Program-made: the position numbers and the translations under genes | Notes under the pieces: model-generated | Database searches by the model: none | What the model was told of the DNA's origin: nothing | The model's input: the letters and a program-made list of their open reading frames with translations, nothing else | In this document: positions 63,866 through 64,000 of the stretch, piece after piece | Layout of the letters: the number at the start of each line of letters is the position of its first letter | Position numbering within the stretch: position 1 is the first letter of the stretch | NCBI GenBank assembly: GCA_018806915.1 | Contig: JAGKQI010000053.1 | Location: 496,001 to 560,000 of the forward strand | Origin: Phytophthora colocasiae | Lineage: Eukaryota; Oomycota; Peronosporomycetes; Peronosporales; Peronosporaceae | Direction of reading: 5' to 3' | Length of the DNA stretch: 64,000 nucleotides

Positions 63866-64000
63866 TTAGCAAGCGATGGGGGTCGTGCCGGTCTGGGTCA
63901 CCGACTCCGTCGAGTTGGTCGTGGTGGCAGCAGGTGTAGCGGCGGGGGTCGTCGTCGCGGCAGCAGGAGCCTCCGTGGCGGTCGTTTTCAGCGCGCTGAC
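63866..64000 (-). CDS. Second elicitin-like gene, 3' end only
   Basis: 45 codons visible, running off the window. They form a Thr/Ala/Pro/Ser-rich tail (ATEAPAAATTTPAATPAATT) ending in TPIAC and a stop, like the TPTAC end of the neighbour at 62449. The elicitin domain itself lies outside the window, so the call rests on the tail and on the neighbourhood. Confidence 0.6.
   Translation of the reverse strand, partial: VSALKTTATEAPAAATTTPAATPAATTTNSTESVTQTGTTPIAC

Overview
The window looks like nuclear DNA from an oomycete of the Phytophthora/Peronosporales type. It combines elicitin-like genes with the canonical six-cysteine spacing, a secreted protein with an RXLR motif, short GT-AG introns of about 55-85 nt, genes for motile flagella, and Ty3/gypsy and Ty1/copia families of the Phytophthora kind. 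It splits into a repeat-dominated half (about 1-38.5 kb) and a gene-dense half (about 38.9-64 kb).

Repeat half. At 1-1380 is the 3' end of a plus-strand gypsy element (A) inserted in a MULE/FAR1-like relic. Next come a copia gag relic (2.1-2.86 kb, minus) and a LINE fragment (about 3.06-3.93 kb, plus). A second copia element (B, minus strand, 3934-7427 and 29502-30150) hosts a two-storey nest. A gypsy element C (7428-29501, 1.7 kb LTRs, AACG target duplication) sits in the copia gag. A second gypsy element D (18855-26705, 410 bp LTRs, TTCTG target duplication) sits inside C. All three gypsy elements carry a reading frame on the opposite strand between pol and the 3' LTR. Element C also has two RNase H domains, the first lacking its catalytic aspartate, and a likely -1 gag/pol frameshift site.

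From 31 to 38.6 kb lies a duplicated block of dynein heavy-chain 3' remnants and autophagy E2 (ATG3) sequence. It is broken by a pogo-like element, a Tc1 element and a Harbinger derivative, and it contains one RXLR effector candidate (36328-36675).

Gene half. In order: ATG3, an atypical Rab, a DUF501 protein, a TPR/armadillo protein (TTC12-like), an unknown seven-exon gene with weak tubby resemblance, an ankyrin/coiled-coil protein, a coiled-coil protein, a CFAP57-like WD40/coiled-coil protein, PACRG, an F-box/LRR protein, a DUF726 hydrolase and an FKBP-type TPR protein. Several of these (TTC12-like, CFAP57, PACRG) belong to motile flagella, so their unnamed neighbours are candidates for the same job. 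The end of the window holds an elicitin pseudogene split by a MITE, a mitochondrial carrier (SLC25A44 type), an intact elicitin-like gene and the 3' end of another one.

All domain names come from reading motifs by eye; no database search was run.
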